A stretch of DNA of 64,000 nt from Achromobacter seleniivolatilans. Lineage in GTDB: Bacteria; Pseudomonadota; Gammaproteobacteria; Burkholderiales; Burkholderiaceae_B. Under the pieces are notes generated by a model. It was not told the DNA's origin. It saw only the letters and a program-made list of their open reading frames with translations, and did no database searches. Location: the NCBI RefSeq assembly GCF_030864005.1, contig NZ_CP132976.1, positions 4,960,001 through 5,024,000 of the forward strand. The letters are read 5' to 3'. Positions 7,003 through 15,462 of this stretch are shown piece after piece (the stretch's first letter is position 1; the number at the start of each line of letters is the position of its first letter). Position numbers and translations under genes: made by a program.

Positions 7003-8121
7003 TTAGCGGTCGGCCATGGCGCTGCCGGCCAATGCCAGCGGCTTGCCCGCGTAGATCCGGCCAAAGCGGTTGTTCAGCAGCGCGTCCAGTTCGATGGCTT
7101 CCTGGCCCACGAATCCCTGTTGCGCGAGCACGCCCTGCGCCACCAGATCCAGCGCGGCGCAAATACCGGCCGCGGTCGACAACTGAATGGCGCTCAAGCG
7201 GTGGCCGTCCACATCTGCGCCGAACACACGGATCGGGTAGGACTCTTCTTCCAGGCGGCCGTGGCGATGGCCCGAAGCCGACACCTGAATGACGATGACA
7301 TCCTGCTCGGTAGTGGGGATGGCGGATTCAAAAATTTCTTTCAGCAGATCGCGGCGGTCACGCAGGCGCAGATCATTGAGCAGCAGCTTCATGATGTTGC
7401 AGTGGCCGGGGTAGCGCACCGACTTGTAGTCCACATTGCGCGCGCGGCCAAGCAGGGTGGCAGGCAAGGTGCCCAGGCCGCCTGATGTGTTGAAGGCTTC
7501 GTATTCCACGCCATCCAGCGCAAAGGTTTCGTAGCCTTCCAAGGCCGGTACGCTGGTCAATTGCCCGTCGACAATGGCTTCGCAAGGATTGCAGTACTCG
7601 TTGATAAGGCCCTCGGTGCTCCACGTCAGGTTGTAGCGCAGGCTGTTGGAGGGGTAGCGCGGCAGGGCGCCGACGCGCATGCGCAGGTCCAACAAGGTGT
7701 CAAAGCGGCGAGCCAAAGCGTTGCCCACGATGCCGATGAAGCCGGGTGCCAGACCACATTGCGGCATCAACACACTGCGTACGTTTTCCGCCAGCGCCTG
7801 AATGGCGTGGGTGCTGGCCACGTCCTCGGTAAGATCGAAGTAATGCACGCCAGCACGGGCGCACAAACCGGCGACTGCTGTCGCGCGATGAAATGGCAGG
7901 GCGTTGACTACGGCATAGGCGCCTTCGATGCAGCGCGCCACCGAGGCGTCGTCGCTGATCTGGCGGGTTTCGCAGCCAAGCTCGGCAACAACGGCTAGAC
8001 GGGCGGGGTCTTGGTCAGCAACCAGTACCGAATAGTCGCCGCTGCGTTCCAGCATCAGCGCGATGGCGAAACCGATTTTTCCAGCGCCAAGCAGTACGAC
8101 GGGACGGGTGGTGGTGGACAT
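7003..8121 (-). CDS. Saccharopine dehydrogenase-like oxidoreductase
   Basis: The 372-residue protein starts with a Rossmann dinucleotide motif (VVLLGAGKIGFAIA, residues 8-21). The rest matches the saccharopine dehydrogenase/lysine dehydrogenase superfamily: VNALPFHRATAVAGLCARAGVHYFDLTE and later GLAPGFIGIVGN. Members act on lysine-derived amino acids with NAD(P). The substrate here is not shown by context: it is convergent with glcC and followed by nothing related. A clear AGGAG precedes the ATG. I would call it an L-lysine 6-dehydrogenase or saccharopine dehydrogenase homologue without committing. Confidence 0.8.
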   Translation of the reverse strand: MSTTTRPVVLLGAGKIGFAIALMLERSGDYSVLVADQDPARLAVVAELGCETRQISDDASVARCIEGAYAVVNALPFHRATAVAGLCARAGVHYFDLTEDVASTHAIQALAENVRSVLMPQCGLAPGFIGIVGNALARRFDTLLDLRMRVGALPRYPSNSLRYNLTWSTEGLINEYCNPCEAIVDGQLTSVPALEGYETFALDGVEYEAFNTSGGLGTLPATLLGRARNVDYKSVRYPGHCNIMKLLLNDLRLRDRRDLLKEIFESAIPTTEQDVIVIQVSASGHRHGRLEEESYPIRVFGADVDGHRLSAIQLSTAAGICAALDLVAQGVLAQQGFVGQEAIELDALLNNRFGRIYAGKPLALAGSAMADR

Positions 8122-8254
8122 GATGCTGCTCCTGCAATCAAAGGGGGATGGGTTGGCCTCATCCTATGCGCGAGCAGTGTCGATTTGTAGATCCGAAAGT
8201 GGCGTAACGGTTTAAGTTAACGTCGTTATGACTTAATTTGATGTCGAAACGTCA

Positions 8255-8290
8255 AAAACAAAGCCCTTCGGCTTGTGGCCGAAGGGCTTT
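8255..8290 (-). terminator. Terminator after the third DUF4148 gene
   Basis: AGCCCTTCGGC pairs with GCCGAAGGGCT around a 5-nt loop. On the minus strand it is followed by a T-rich run (TTTGTTTTTG). The plus-strand side also has four T residues, but the only gene reading into it is on the minus strand. Confidence 0.85.
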
Positions 8291-8324
8291 TCAGGGGCTG
8301 ACACGGCCTGTTCAGGCCCGTGGA

Positions 8325-8717
8325 TCAGCTGCCCATGGGGGGGTAGTCCATGTTGCCGAAGGTGACCAGGCCTTCTGCCTTGGCTTGCGCCAGTTGCGAT
8401 TGCACTTGAGCGCGCGTCAGCGACGTGGCGGTTTCAGCAGCGGCGACGGGCGGGTAGTCCAGGTTGCCGAAGGTGACTTCGCCGGCGGTCTTGGCCTGGG
8501 CCAGTTCAGCTTGCACTTGTTGCGAGGTCAGGCTGGACTTCTGGGCGATGGGGGCGGGGTAGCCTTCTTCGCCGAACGTGTATTGGCCCGAAACCTTGGC
8601 TTGTTGCAGTTCGGCCTGGACCTGAGCGCGGGTGGCGGTTTGGTCGGCTTCAGCGGCTTGAGCGCCGGCGGCCAGAACGGTCATGGACAGCATCAATGCG
8701 GTTGCAAGGGTTTTCAT
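8325..8717 (-). CDS. Exported DUF4148 protein, divergent third copy
   Basis: The 130-residue product has a signal peptide (MKTLATALMLSMTVLAAGAQA, 21 residues) and three repeats of the TRAQVQ.EL.QAK type, each followed by a TFG.EDGY/LDYPP-like segment; the copies near 500 and 900 have only two repeats. Predicted periplasmic, function unknown. The start is set by the signal peptide and GGAGG 8 bp upstream; a longer frame upstream has no support. No CTATCTA-type operator lies in front, so it is probably not part of the TetR regulon of the other two. A strong terminator follows. Confidence 0.88.
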   Translation of the reverse strand: MKTLATALMLSMTVLAAGAQAAEADQTATRAQVQAELQQAKVSGQYTFGEEGYPAPIAQKSSLTSQQVQAELAQAKTAGEVTFGNLDYPPVAAAETATSLTRAQVQSQLAQAKAEGLVTFGNMDYPPMGS

Positions 8718-9062
8718 AGCAGACCTCCAGTGTCTTGTGAGCTTGGGATCCGAACCACTAGCGTCATTGCTGGGGGTTCGCTTGCTGTGTCCCGATGAGA
8801 TGCATTCTGGCCCTAAAGAACCCTGGGATAAACCCTTATTACCTGAAAACATATTTCCAAAATCGTGCCTAATCGGTTTGGATTTCTCCAAATAGCACCA
8901 TGGGTGGCGATATTTCCATTTGGTGACACCATAGCTGGTGGTCTGCGGAGCGCGGCGATGGGCGGTACGCGCGGCGCAGAAATGACTAGCCCCGGGGCGT
9001 GCCCGGGGCTAAGTCTGCGAAAAGTCGACGCGAGGGAGCAGCGCGGCAGGCTGCGGCTGGGG
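8718..9062. other. Intergenic region, no gene seen
   Basis: These 345 bases separate two minus-strand genes. The half next to the DUF4148 gene is AT-rich (about 8800-8930) and probably holds its promoter. The other half is GC-rich and contains a hairpin that should end the DUF1090 transcript. I see no open frame with a plausible start. Confidence 0.5.
8987..9011 (-). terminator. Hairpin terminator after the DUF1090 gene
   Basis: TAGCCCCGGG pairs perfectly with CCCGGGGCTA around a 5-nt loop. On the minus strand it is followed by a modest T-rich run (GTCATTTCT). It lies about 50 bp beyond the DUF1090 stop codon. Confidence 0.6.
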
Positions 9063-9467
9063 TCAGCGGTTCAATTCGACCAACGAGTCGTTGTATTCCT
9101 TCTGAGCCTCTTCCAGCTTGCGTTGCGCCTTCTCGATCTTGTCTTGCTTACCCTTGGCGCGGGCTTCCTTCAGCTCTTGTTCACGCTCGGACACCTTGGT
9201 CTGCTTTTCGCGGACATCGGCTTCCCGCTGTGATTGCAGGCGGCTGTCGGTGCAATGGGCCCGGGCTTCGGCCAGAGCTTTGCGCAAACCGGCTTCACGA
9301 CGAGTGTTGTTCTGTGCCTTGGCGGCGGCGATGTCGTTTTCGATCTCGCAGAACTTGGCGGCGCAACCCCGTTGTGCGGAGCAATCGGTAGCGGCCTGTG
9401 CCGGCAACGCGCCGAACAGGGCGCAGACGGCGGCAGCAGCAGTCAGAGATTTGATGAAAGAGGGCAT
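9063..9467 (-). CDS. Exported DUF1090 family protein
   Basis: The 134-residue product has a signal peptide (to about AQA at residue 26), a CSAQRGCAAKFCEIE segment with three cysteines, and a long charged helical region rich in Lys, Glu and Arg that probably forms a coiled coil (about residues 75-130). This is the build of DUF1090, which includes YqjC of E. coli. Predicted periplasmic, role unknown. GGAG lies before the ATG. I reject the 42-codon upstream extension because it would hide the signal peptide. Confidence 0.85.
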   Translation of the reverse strand: MPSFIKSLTAAAAVCALFGALPAQAATDCSAQRGCAAKFCEIENDIAAAKAQNNTRREAGLRKALAEARAHCTDSRLQSQREADVREKQTKVSEREQELKEARAKGKQDKIEKAQRKLEEAQKEYNDSLVELNR

Positions 9468-9538
9468 GCAGTGTCTCCGAAAACGTATTGCGGAAGCGCC
9501 ATCATCGCCTGAGCGCGCGCAGACCGCAATGTGCAGCA

Positions 9539-10465
9539 TCAACGAATCAGCGTGCCTGCCAGCGCGGCGGCGACCAGCAGGGCGCCCAGCCACAGGTTGG
9601 CGCGAAAGAGCATGAAGTTGCGATCAGGACGCTGGATATCAAACACCTTCAATTGCCACGCCAAATGCACGGCAACGGCGGCGATACCCACCTGATACGC
9701 CCACGACAGACCCATGGCGTAGCCGCCCCAAGCCCATAGCACCACGGTCGCCAAGTAGAAGCCGCCGATCCACAGCTTGCCTTGATCGCCGAACCGCATG
9801 GCGGTGGAATGCAGCCCCAGGCTGCGGTCGTCGCGCACGTCTACGTAGGCGTAGATGCTGTCGTAGCCGACTTGCCAGAGCACCGCGCCCAACCACATCG
9901 CGACCGCTGCCAGCGGCACGTGGTTCTGCGTGTCCGACCAGGCCATCAGCATGCCCCAGTTAAAGCAGATGCCCAGCACGACTTGCGGCCAATACGTGAC
10001 GCGTTTGCACAGCGGATAGATGAAGACGAAAGGCAGCACGGCCACAGCCAGCCAGCGGCTCATGTCGTTCAAGAAAAACAGTAGCGATCCGCAGACCAGC
10101 AACTGGCCGATCAGGAACCACACAGCGTTCTTCATCGACAGCTGGCCGCTGGTCAAGGGGCGAAAGCGCGTGCGTTCGACGTGTTTGTCGAAGTTGCGGT
10201 CGCACATGTCGTTGACGGTGCAGCCGATGCCGCGCATCAGCAGCGCGCCCAGCGAAAAAACAATCAGGCGCTGCAAGTCGGGCAGGCCGCCTGCCGTCTG
10301 AATCAGCGCGGCAATGGCAGGCAGCAGCGTCAGCCATGTGCCGATGGGGCGATCCAGACGGCACAGGCGGGCGTAAGGCCGCCACGATTTGGGAAGCCAG
10401 CGTTCGACCCAGTCGGTGAAGACGATGTCGCTGAGATCGACGGGAGGTTGTTGCGAGGCGCTCAC
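9539..10465 (-). CDS. ubiA: 4-hydroxybenzoate polyprenyltransferase
   Basis: This inner-membrane enzyme attaches the polyprenyl tail to 4-hydroxybenzoate in ubiquinone synthesis. Both Asp-rich prenyl-diphosphate motifs are visible: NDMCDRNFD and YAYVDVRDD. The sequence is strongly hydrophobic between and after them, consistent with about eight helices. I propose the GTG followed by SASQQPPVDLSDIVF (308 residues); a GTG two codons earlier is equally possible. The frame also reaches a TTG at 10510, but that codon lies inside the terminator of the upstream gene. No strong ribosome-binding site is visible, so the start is uncertain. Confidence 0.93.
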   Translation of the reverse strand: MSASQQPPVDLSDIVFTDWVERWLPKSWRPYARLCRLDRPIGTWLTLLPAIAALIQTAGGLPDLQRLIVFSLGALLMRGIGCTVNDMCDRNFDKHVERTRFRPLTSGQLSMKNAVWFLIGQLLVCGSLLFFLNDMSRWLAVAVLPFVFIYPLCKRVTYWPQVVLGICFNWGMLMAWSDTQNHVPLAAVAMWLGAVLWQVGYDSIYAYVDVRDDRSLGLHSTAMRFGDQGKLWIGGFYLATVVLWAWGGYAMGLSWAYQVGIAAVAVHLAWQLKVFDIQRPDRNFMLFRANLWLGALLVAAALAGTLIR

Positions 10466-10502
10466 TGTCACGGCCAAAGTAGGGGAGGGAAAGCCGACAG
10501 CA

Positions 10503-10534
10503 TAAAACAACGGCCGGGCATTGCGCCCGGCCGT
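10503..10534 (-). terminator. Terminator after the aminotransferase gene
   Basis: ACGGCCGGGC pairs with GCCCGGCCGT around ATTGC, followed on the minus strand by TTGTTTTAT. It separates the aminotransferase from ubiA. Confidence 0.8.
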
Positions 10535-10564
10535 GGAACTTCAGTGCCGGTCAGGCCGGGGCAA

Positions 10565-11767
10565 TTACGCCGTGTATTCCTTGAGCAGCTTGCCCAGGAT
10601 GGCGATGCCGGTGCGGATCTTGTCTTCTTGCACGGTGGCAAAGCTCAGGCGCAGCGTGTTCTGCTTGCCCGCGCCGCAATAGAACGGCGCGCCGGGCACG
10701 AACGCCACGTTTTGCGCGATGGCCTTTTCCAGCAGCTTGGTGCTGTCGATGTGTTCGGGCAAGGTCACCCAGATGAACATGCCGCCTTCCGGCTTGGTCC
10801 AGCTGACGGTGGACGGGAATTCGCGAGCAATGGCTTCCAGCATGCAGCTGCCCTGGGCGCGGTAGATTTCGCGCACATTGGGCAGGTGCTCTTCCAGGAA
10901 GCCGTCCTTGACGATTTCGTACACGGCCATCTGGGTCAGCGTGGGCGTGTGCAGGTCAGTGGCTTGCTTGGCTTGCACCAGCTTGTTGATCAACTGGCGG
11001 GCGCCTGCGATGTAGCCCAGGCGCAGGCCGGGGGCCAGCACCTTCGAGAACGTACCCAGACGCACGACATTGGCGCCGTATTCGGCGGCCAGCGCGATCA
11101 GGCCCGGCTGCGGCTCGCCTGCATAACGCAGTTCACCGTAGGGATCATCTTCGATGATGGTCAGGTTCAGCTCGGCTGCGCGCTTGACCAGCGCAATGCG
11201 GCGTTCCAGGTTGAGCGTGCGGCCCGTGGGGTTCTGGAAGTTGGGCAGCGCGTACAGGAAGCGTGCGCCGTCGGCCAGTTCAGGGGTGATGGCTTCAGGG
11301 ACCAGGCCGCCTTCGTCGGTGGGTACCGGCACGAACTTGGGCTGGTACAGGCTGAACGATTGCAGCGCGCCGAGGTAGCTGGGGTCTTCGACCAACACCT
11401 TGCTGTCTTTGTCGATCAGCACTTTGCCCAGCAGATCCAGGGCCTGCTGCGAACCCGACACGATCAGGATCTGATCGGCGGCAACATTGGCGCCAGCGCG
11501 GTTCAGGTCGTCGGCAACCCATTGGCGCAGCGGCGCAAAACCTTCGGTCGGGCCGTATTGCAGGGCCGCGCGGCCGTTGGTGGCCAGTACCTTGTCGAAT
11601 GCAGCACGTACCACTTCTACCGGGAAACCGCCGGGCGCGGGCAAGCCGCCTGCGAACGAAATGACTTCAGGGCGCTCGGTGACCTTGAGGATTTCGCGGA
11701 TGGCGGAACTGGTAAGTTGCTGAGCGCGTTCCGAGAAGGAAAACGCAGGTTCGAAAGGCTTGTCCAT
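10565..11767 (-). CDS. PLP-dependent aminotransferase (2-aminoadipate/aromatic type)
   Basis: The 400-residue protein is a fold-type I aminotransferase of the group that includes LysN, ARO8 and the catalytic half of MocR regulators. Visible marks are SGSQQALDLLGKVL, EDPSYLGALQSF, DDPYGELRY and the lysine that binds PLP in TFSKVLAPGLRLGYIAG. There is no helix-turn-helix domain, so it is an enzyme, not a MocR regulator. The amino donor cannot be told; branched-chain, aromatic or 2-aminoadipate substrates are all known in the group. The start at MDKPFEPAFSF agrees with the family; AGAAG lies upstream. Confidence 0.85.
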   Translation of the reverse strand: MDKPFEPAFSFSERAQQLTSSAIREILKVTERPEVISFAGGLPAPGGFPVEVVRAAFDKVLATNGRAALQYGPTEGFAPLRQWVADDLNRAGANVAADQILIVSGSQQALDLLGKVLIDKDSKVLVEDPSYLGALQSFSLYQPKFVPVPTDEGGLVPEAITPELADGARFLYALPNFQNPTGRTLNLERRIALVKRAAELNLTIIEDDPYGELRYAGEPQPGLIALAAEYGANVVRLGTFSKVLAPGLRLGYIAGARQLINKLVQAKQATDLHTPTLTQMAVYEIVKDGFLEEHLPNVREIYRAQGSCMLEAIAREFPSTVSWTKPEGGMFIWVTLPEHIDSTKLLEKAIAQNVAFVPGAPFYCGAGKQNTLRLSFATVQEDKIRTGIAILGKLLKEYTA

Positions 11768-11936
11768 GGATTGCTTCTTGATCAAGAAGGGTAAAGGGAG
11801 TGACTTGCAGGGGTAATGCTTGGGGGACTGCAACAAAAAAGTATTGTCCCATACGGTAGCAGCCCGGCCCCTTTAACGCGCGAAACCCCTAAAATCACCT
11901 GCATCGATAACCGCCTGTACAGTTACATTTACCGCT

Positions 11937-12422
11937 ATGTTTGAAGCCGCTCCCATCGTTGCCGACTCCAAAGCCGCTCTGTACGCCGAACTGGTCCTCC
12001 AGGCCCGCGCGCTGCTGGAAGACGAACCCGACCGCATCGCCAACGCTGCCAATTTGAGCGCGCTGGCCTATCAGGCCTTGCCCGAATTGAACTGGGCAGG
12101 CTTTTATTTCTTCGATGGCACGGAACTGGTGCTGGGGCCTTTCCAGGGCAAGCCCGCTTGCGTGCGCATTCCGCTGAACCGTGGCGTGTGCGGCGCCGCC
12201 GCCAGCCAGCGTCAGACGCAATTGGTGCCGGACGTGCATGCGTTTCCGGGCCATATCGCTTGCGATGCCGCGTCGCGCTCCGAAATCGTGGTGCCGCTGG
12301 TTCGCGATGGCAAGCTGATCGGTGTGTGGGACGTGGACAGCCCCGTGCCGGATCGCTTCGACGAAGACGACCGCCAGGGTATGGAAGCGCTGTGCGCGGT
12401 GTTTCTGGCCAGCCTGCGTTAA
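11937..12422 (+). CDS. msrC: Free methionine-(R)-sulfoxide reductase (GAF domain)
   Basis: The whole 161-residue protein is one GAF domain of the fRMsr type. It repairs free methionine-R-sulfoxide in the cytoplasm, using thioredoxin for recycling. The three family cysteines are present: Cys75 (PACVRIPL), Cys85 (GVCGAA) and Cys109 (HIACD), the last corresponding to the catalytic residue. ELNWAGFYFF and LIGVWDVDSP are also typical. It is divergent from the aminotransferase gene and seems monocistronic. Confidence 0.9.
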   Translation: MFEAAPIVADSKAALYAELVLQARALLEDEPDRIANAANLSALAYQALPELNWAGFYFFDGTELVLGPFQGKPACVRIPLNRGVCGAAASQRQTQLVPDVHAFPGHIACDAASRSEIVVPLVRDGKLIGVWDVDSPVPDRFDEDDRQGMEALCAVFLASLR

Positions 12423-12741
12423 GCAAGCCCCGCGCGGCCGTTGACACGGCGCCGGGCGCCCGGTAGATTTCTGCATCCGCCCATTCCGGCGTCTATTTCA
12501 TTCATGATTCCTCAGGCCATTTCTTCCGCTGCTTGCTCCCGCGCCCTGTGCGTGGCGCTGGCTGCTGCCGGCCTGAAATCCAAAAAACAGCCGCTCATCT
12601 GACCGGAGCAGCTGTTCCGTCAGATGGGCGACGGAACGGCGGCCTCCTGGCGGCGCATTGGCGCCTCTGCGCGCACCTCTAGTATCCCGAGCACTTCTGT
12701 ACGGTCCAACCGCGGTCCGCTTACACCGAAGGAGTGTTCAC
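12423..12741. other. Intergenic region before the DapA-like gene
   Basis: No convincing gene. A 32-codon frame (12504-12602) exists but lacks a ribosome-binding site and any recognisable feature. The promoter of the aldolase gene probably lies in the second half. Confidence 0.4.
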
Positions 12742-13635
12742 ATGCAATCTCATCAATCTTTGTTCCAGGGCGTCTGGGTGCCTCTCGTCACGCCGTTTTC
12801 CGGCGGCGCCGTGGATGGCGGAGCGCTGCGCCGGCTGGTGCGCCACTATGCCGCCGCTGGCGTAGACGGGCTGGTCGTATGCGGCAGCACGGGCGAGGCC
12901 GCGTCTTTGGATGATGCCGAGCAACTGGCTGTGCTGGACGCCGTGCTGACCGAGGCCGGCAAGTTGCCCGTGATCATGGGGCTGGCGGGAAATCACCAGG
13001 GCCACGTATTGCAGCGGCTGTCGGCGTTTGGCACTCGGCCGCTGGCTGGCATCTTGGCCCCCGCACCCTACTACGTGCGAGCGGGGCAGGAAGGCGCCGC
13101 CGCGTATTTCCGTTGCCTGGCTGATGCCTCGCGCGCGCCCCTGGTGCTCTACGACATCCCTTACCGGACGGGCACAACGCTGGATACGGCGACGTTGCTG
13201 GCGCTGGCCGCGCACCCGAACATTGCGGCGATCAAGGATTGCGGGGGCACCCTGGAAAAGACGCTGGCGCTGATTGCCGATGGGCAAATGAATGTGCTGG
13301 CGGGCGAAGATCTGCAATCGCTGTCCGTGCTGTGTCTGGGCGGGACAGGCATGATCGCTGCTGCCGCGCACATCCGCCCCGATCTGTTCGTCGCCATGTA
13401 TCAAGCCGTGCGGGCGCAGCAACTGGAGTTGGCTAGAAAGCTCTTCCAGGCGCTGGTGCCGGTCATTCAACTGGCCTTTGCCGAGCCCAATCCGGGTCCG
13501 CTGAAGGCGCAATTGGGGCGGCAGGGATTGCTGACCGACGAGCTGCGTCTGCCCATGCCCGCGGCAAGCGCTGCATTGGCGGCTCGCATGGACGCGGCGG
13601 TAGCGGGATTGAACCGGCAGTTTCCCTGCCAATAG
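12742..13635 (+). CDS. DapA/NAL-family aldolase
   Basis: The 297-residue protein is a TIM-barrel class I aldolase of the dihydrodipicolinate synthase superfamily. GSTGEAASLDDAEQ carries the pyruvate-binding GSTGE. PLVLYDIPYRTG has the proton-relay Tyr, and AAIKDCGG the Schiff-base Lys. Members include DapA (lysine synthesis), sialate lyase and hydroxyproline or sugar-acid aldolases. There is no lysine-biosynthesis neighbour, so the substrate is open. AAGGAG 8 bp before the ATG fixes the start. Confidence 0.85.
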   Translation: MQSHQSLFQGVWVPLVTPFSGGAVDGGALRRLVRHYAAAGVDGLVVCGSTGEAASLDDAEQLAVLDAVLTEAGKLPVIMGLAGNHQGHVLQRLSAFGTRPLAGILAPAPYYVRAGQEGAAAYFRCLADASRAPLVLYDIPYRTGTTLDTATLLALAAHPNIAAIKDCGGTLEKTLALIADGQMNVLAGEDLQSLSVLCLGGTGMIAAAAHIRPDLFVAMYQAVRAQQLELARKLFQALVPVIQLAFAEPNPGPLKAQLGRQGLLTDELRLPMPAASAALAARMDAAVAGLNRQFPCQ

Positions 13636-13759
13636 CCCGAAGTTGGCGTTTCGTTCGTCAGCTTTGTGGTGCCCGGATTCATTTGGTAATAAATCACCTA
13701 CCGGGAAGCTGACGGATTGCTTATGATGCGGCCATTCTTCGGGGTGAAACAAAACGTTC

Positions 13760-14536
13760 ATGGCCCAAGCTTTTGAAGCCTTGTCCGCCTGGCAGGTGAT
13801 GCTGGCGGGACTGCTGTTCTTCGGCGGCATTTATCTGGTGTTCGGCGCGGCAACCTGGCTGCTTACGCAGTACGTGTTGCCGGCGTTGGGCATCGGCCGT
13901 CCGCTCGATCCGCGGCCCTTGGCAGCGGGCCAATTGCGCCGGGAATTTGCGCAGTCCGGTCTGTCCATTCTGTTGTTCGGGACAGGCATGATTTTTCCAT
14001 GGGGCCTCTTGCAATTGGGGTGGGCGCATCTGGACCCAGATCCCAGCTGGCAAAAGGTCGTGGTCGAGATCCTGGTGCTGGTTGCCTGGAACGACGTGCA
14101 TTTCTGGATCAATCACCGCTTGCTACATACCAAGCCGCTGCGCCGCTTCCATTTGCCGCATCACCGCTCAGTCGTGACGACCCCGTTCTCGACTTATAGC
14201 TTTCACCCCATTGAGGCCCTGATGCTGGGCAATGTGATCATGCTGCCCATGGTGCTGCATGATTTCAGCTTTTGGGCGTTGGCATCCGTGCCGCTGTTCA
14301 GCCTGTTCTTTAACTGCATCGGGCACGCCAACTACGACTTTTTCCCCAAGGTGTCCTACGCCCACTGGTTCGCCGCCAGCCGCAGGCATCACCTGCACCA
14401 TGCCTGCTACAACGGCAATTACGGATTCCAGTTCACCTTCATGGACCGCTTGTTCCGCACCCGCCTGAAGGCCGAGGCGGCCGGCCCCCAGCTGGACGCG
14501 TTCCGGCAGCGAGAATCGATTGGCGGACGGGCCTAG
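13760..14536 (+). CDS. Sterol desaturase/fatty acid hydroxylase family membrane protein
   Basis: The 258-residue integral membrane protein has the histidine clusters of the FA_hydroxylase superfamily: HFWINHRLLH, RFHLPHHRS and SRRHHLHH. These bind a di-iron centre that hydroxylates or desaturates a lipid. About four hydrophobic helices are visible (residues 12-38, 67-85, 93-110, 155-190). It is the first gene of a tight four-gene run; its last 17 bases overlap the following desaturase gene. With a desaturase, a ketoacyl synthase and a diiron oxidase domain next to it, a role in making an oxidised or unsaturated lipid is likely, but the product is unknown. Confidence 0.85.
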   Translation: MAQAFEALSAWQVMLAGLLFFGGIYLVFGAATWLLTQYVLPALGIGRPLDPRPLAAGQLRREFAQSGLSILLFGTGMIFPWGLLQLGWAHLDPDPSWQKVVVEILVLVAWNDVHFWINHRLLHTKPLRRFHLPHHRSVVTTPFSTYSFHPIEALMLGNVIMLPMVLHDFSFWALASVPLFSLFFNCIGHANYDFFPKVSYAHWFAASRRHHLHHACYNGNYGFQFTFMDRLFRTRLKAEAAGPQLDAFRQRESIGGRA

Positions 14537-15428
14537 TCTGCGGCGTCGGCTGCCGGCGCTGCGCAATCGGCGTGACTGGCAAAGCCTGACCTATCTGGCG
14601 GCGCTGCCTGCGCTGTCAGCCTGGCAATGGATCTATGGCTTTTGGTGGCCGCTGTACGCGCTGATGTTGTTTCTGACGTTGGGCATCGGCGTTATCCACC
14701 ACAATCACACGCATATCCGGATGTGGCACGGGCGCTGGACCAATCGCGCCACCGACTTCTGGATCACGCTGCTGCAAGGGCATCCGACCTTCGTTTTCTA
14801 TCCGGCGCACGTGGCCAACCATCACCGCTACAAGCATGGCGCGCAGGATGTGGCCCGCACCTATCGCTTTGGCGGCGATACGAATCATCTTTGGGGCTAC
14901 CTGATCCATCCCTTGCAGGCGGGCTGGGTGCTGTATCCCTTGTTCTTCGCATGGTTGGGCCGCTTGCGGCGCCACTGGCCAGGCGCGTGGCGGTATTGCC
15001 TGGCGCAATACGGAGCGTGGCTGGGATTGTGGGGCGGCTTGCTTGCCGTGAACCCGATGAAGGCGCTGGTGTTTGTGATCGTGCCGCAGCTGCATGGCCT
15101 GCACTGGCTGTTGGCGACCAACTATTTGCAGCATGCGCATGCCGATGGCGGCCCGCGCAAGCTGGCCGGGCTGAACTACGCGCGTAATTTCGAAGGCCTG
15201 GTCAATCCCCTGTTGTTCAACATTGGCCTGCACACTGCGCATCACGAGCATCCGCGCGCGCACTGGTCCGAACTGACGCACCTGCATCGCGAGCACTACC
15301 GTGCGCGCGTGAATCCGGCTTTGAACGAGGGCGGTCTGACGCCTTATATGTTCCGCGTCTTTGTGCTGGGCGCGATCCTGCCGCGTTATCGCAGCCGTTC
15401 TTGCATGGCGCCCGAGCACGTCCGGTAG
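14520..15428 (+). CDS. Membrane fatty acid desaturase
   Basis: The 302-residue protein shows the three His boxes of integral-membrane desaturases: HHNHTHIRMWH, HVANHHRYKH and HTAHHEHP. Several hydrophobic segments lie between them. It should insert a double bond into an acyl chain using O2 and an electron donor. The only start that keeps the N-terminus is a TTG overlapping the end of the preceding gene; the first internal ATG is 48 codons later and would remove a membrane segment. Overlap means translational coupling with the hydroxylase gene. Confidence 0.82.
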   Translation: MADGPSLRRRLPALRNRRDWQSLTYLAALPALSAWQWIYGFWWPLYALMLFLTLGIGVIHHNHTHIRMWHGRWTNRATDFWITLLQGHPTFVFYPAHVANHHRYKHGAQDVARTYRFGGDTNHLWGYLIHPLQAGWVLYPLFFAWLGRLRRHWPGAWRYCLAQYGAWLGLWGGLLAVNPMKALVFVIVPQLHGLHWLLATNYLQHAHADGGPRKLAGLNYARNFEGLVNPLLFNIGLHTAHHEHPRAHWSELTHLHREHYRARVNPALNEGGLTPYMFRVFVLGAILPRYRSRSCMAPEHVR

Positions 15429-15462
15429 CGCCGCAACCTTACACTCCTACTAGAGACCCGCC

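Noticed and set aside
10466..10510. TTG start for ubiA upstream of the GTG
   Set aside because: The TTG lies inside a strong terminator hairpin of the preceding gene; the shorter form matches the UbiA N-terminus better.
10181..11794. 537-codon plus-strand open frame opposite ubiA and the aminotransferase gene
   Set aside because: It covers a terminator and parts of two genuine genes and has no family features.
12504..12602. 32-codon frame before the DapA-like gene, considered as a leader peptide
   Set aside because: No ribosome-binding site, no codon run or hairpins typical of attenuation, and no recognisable sequence.
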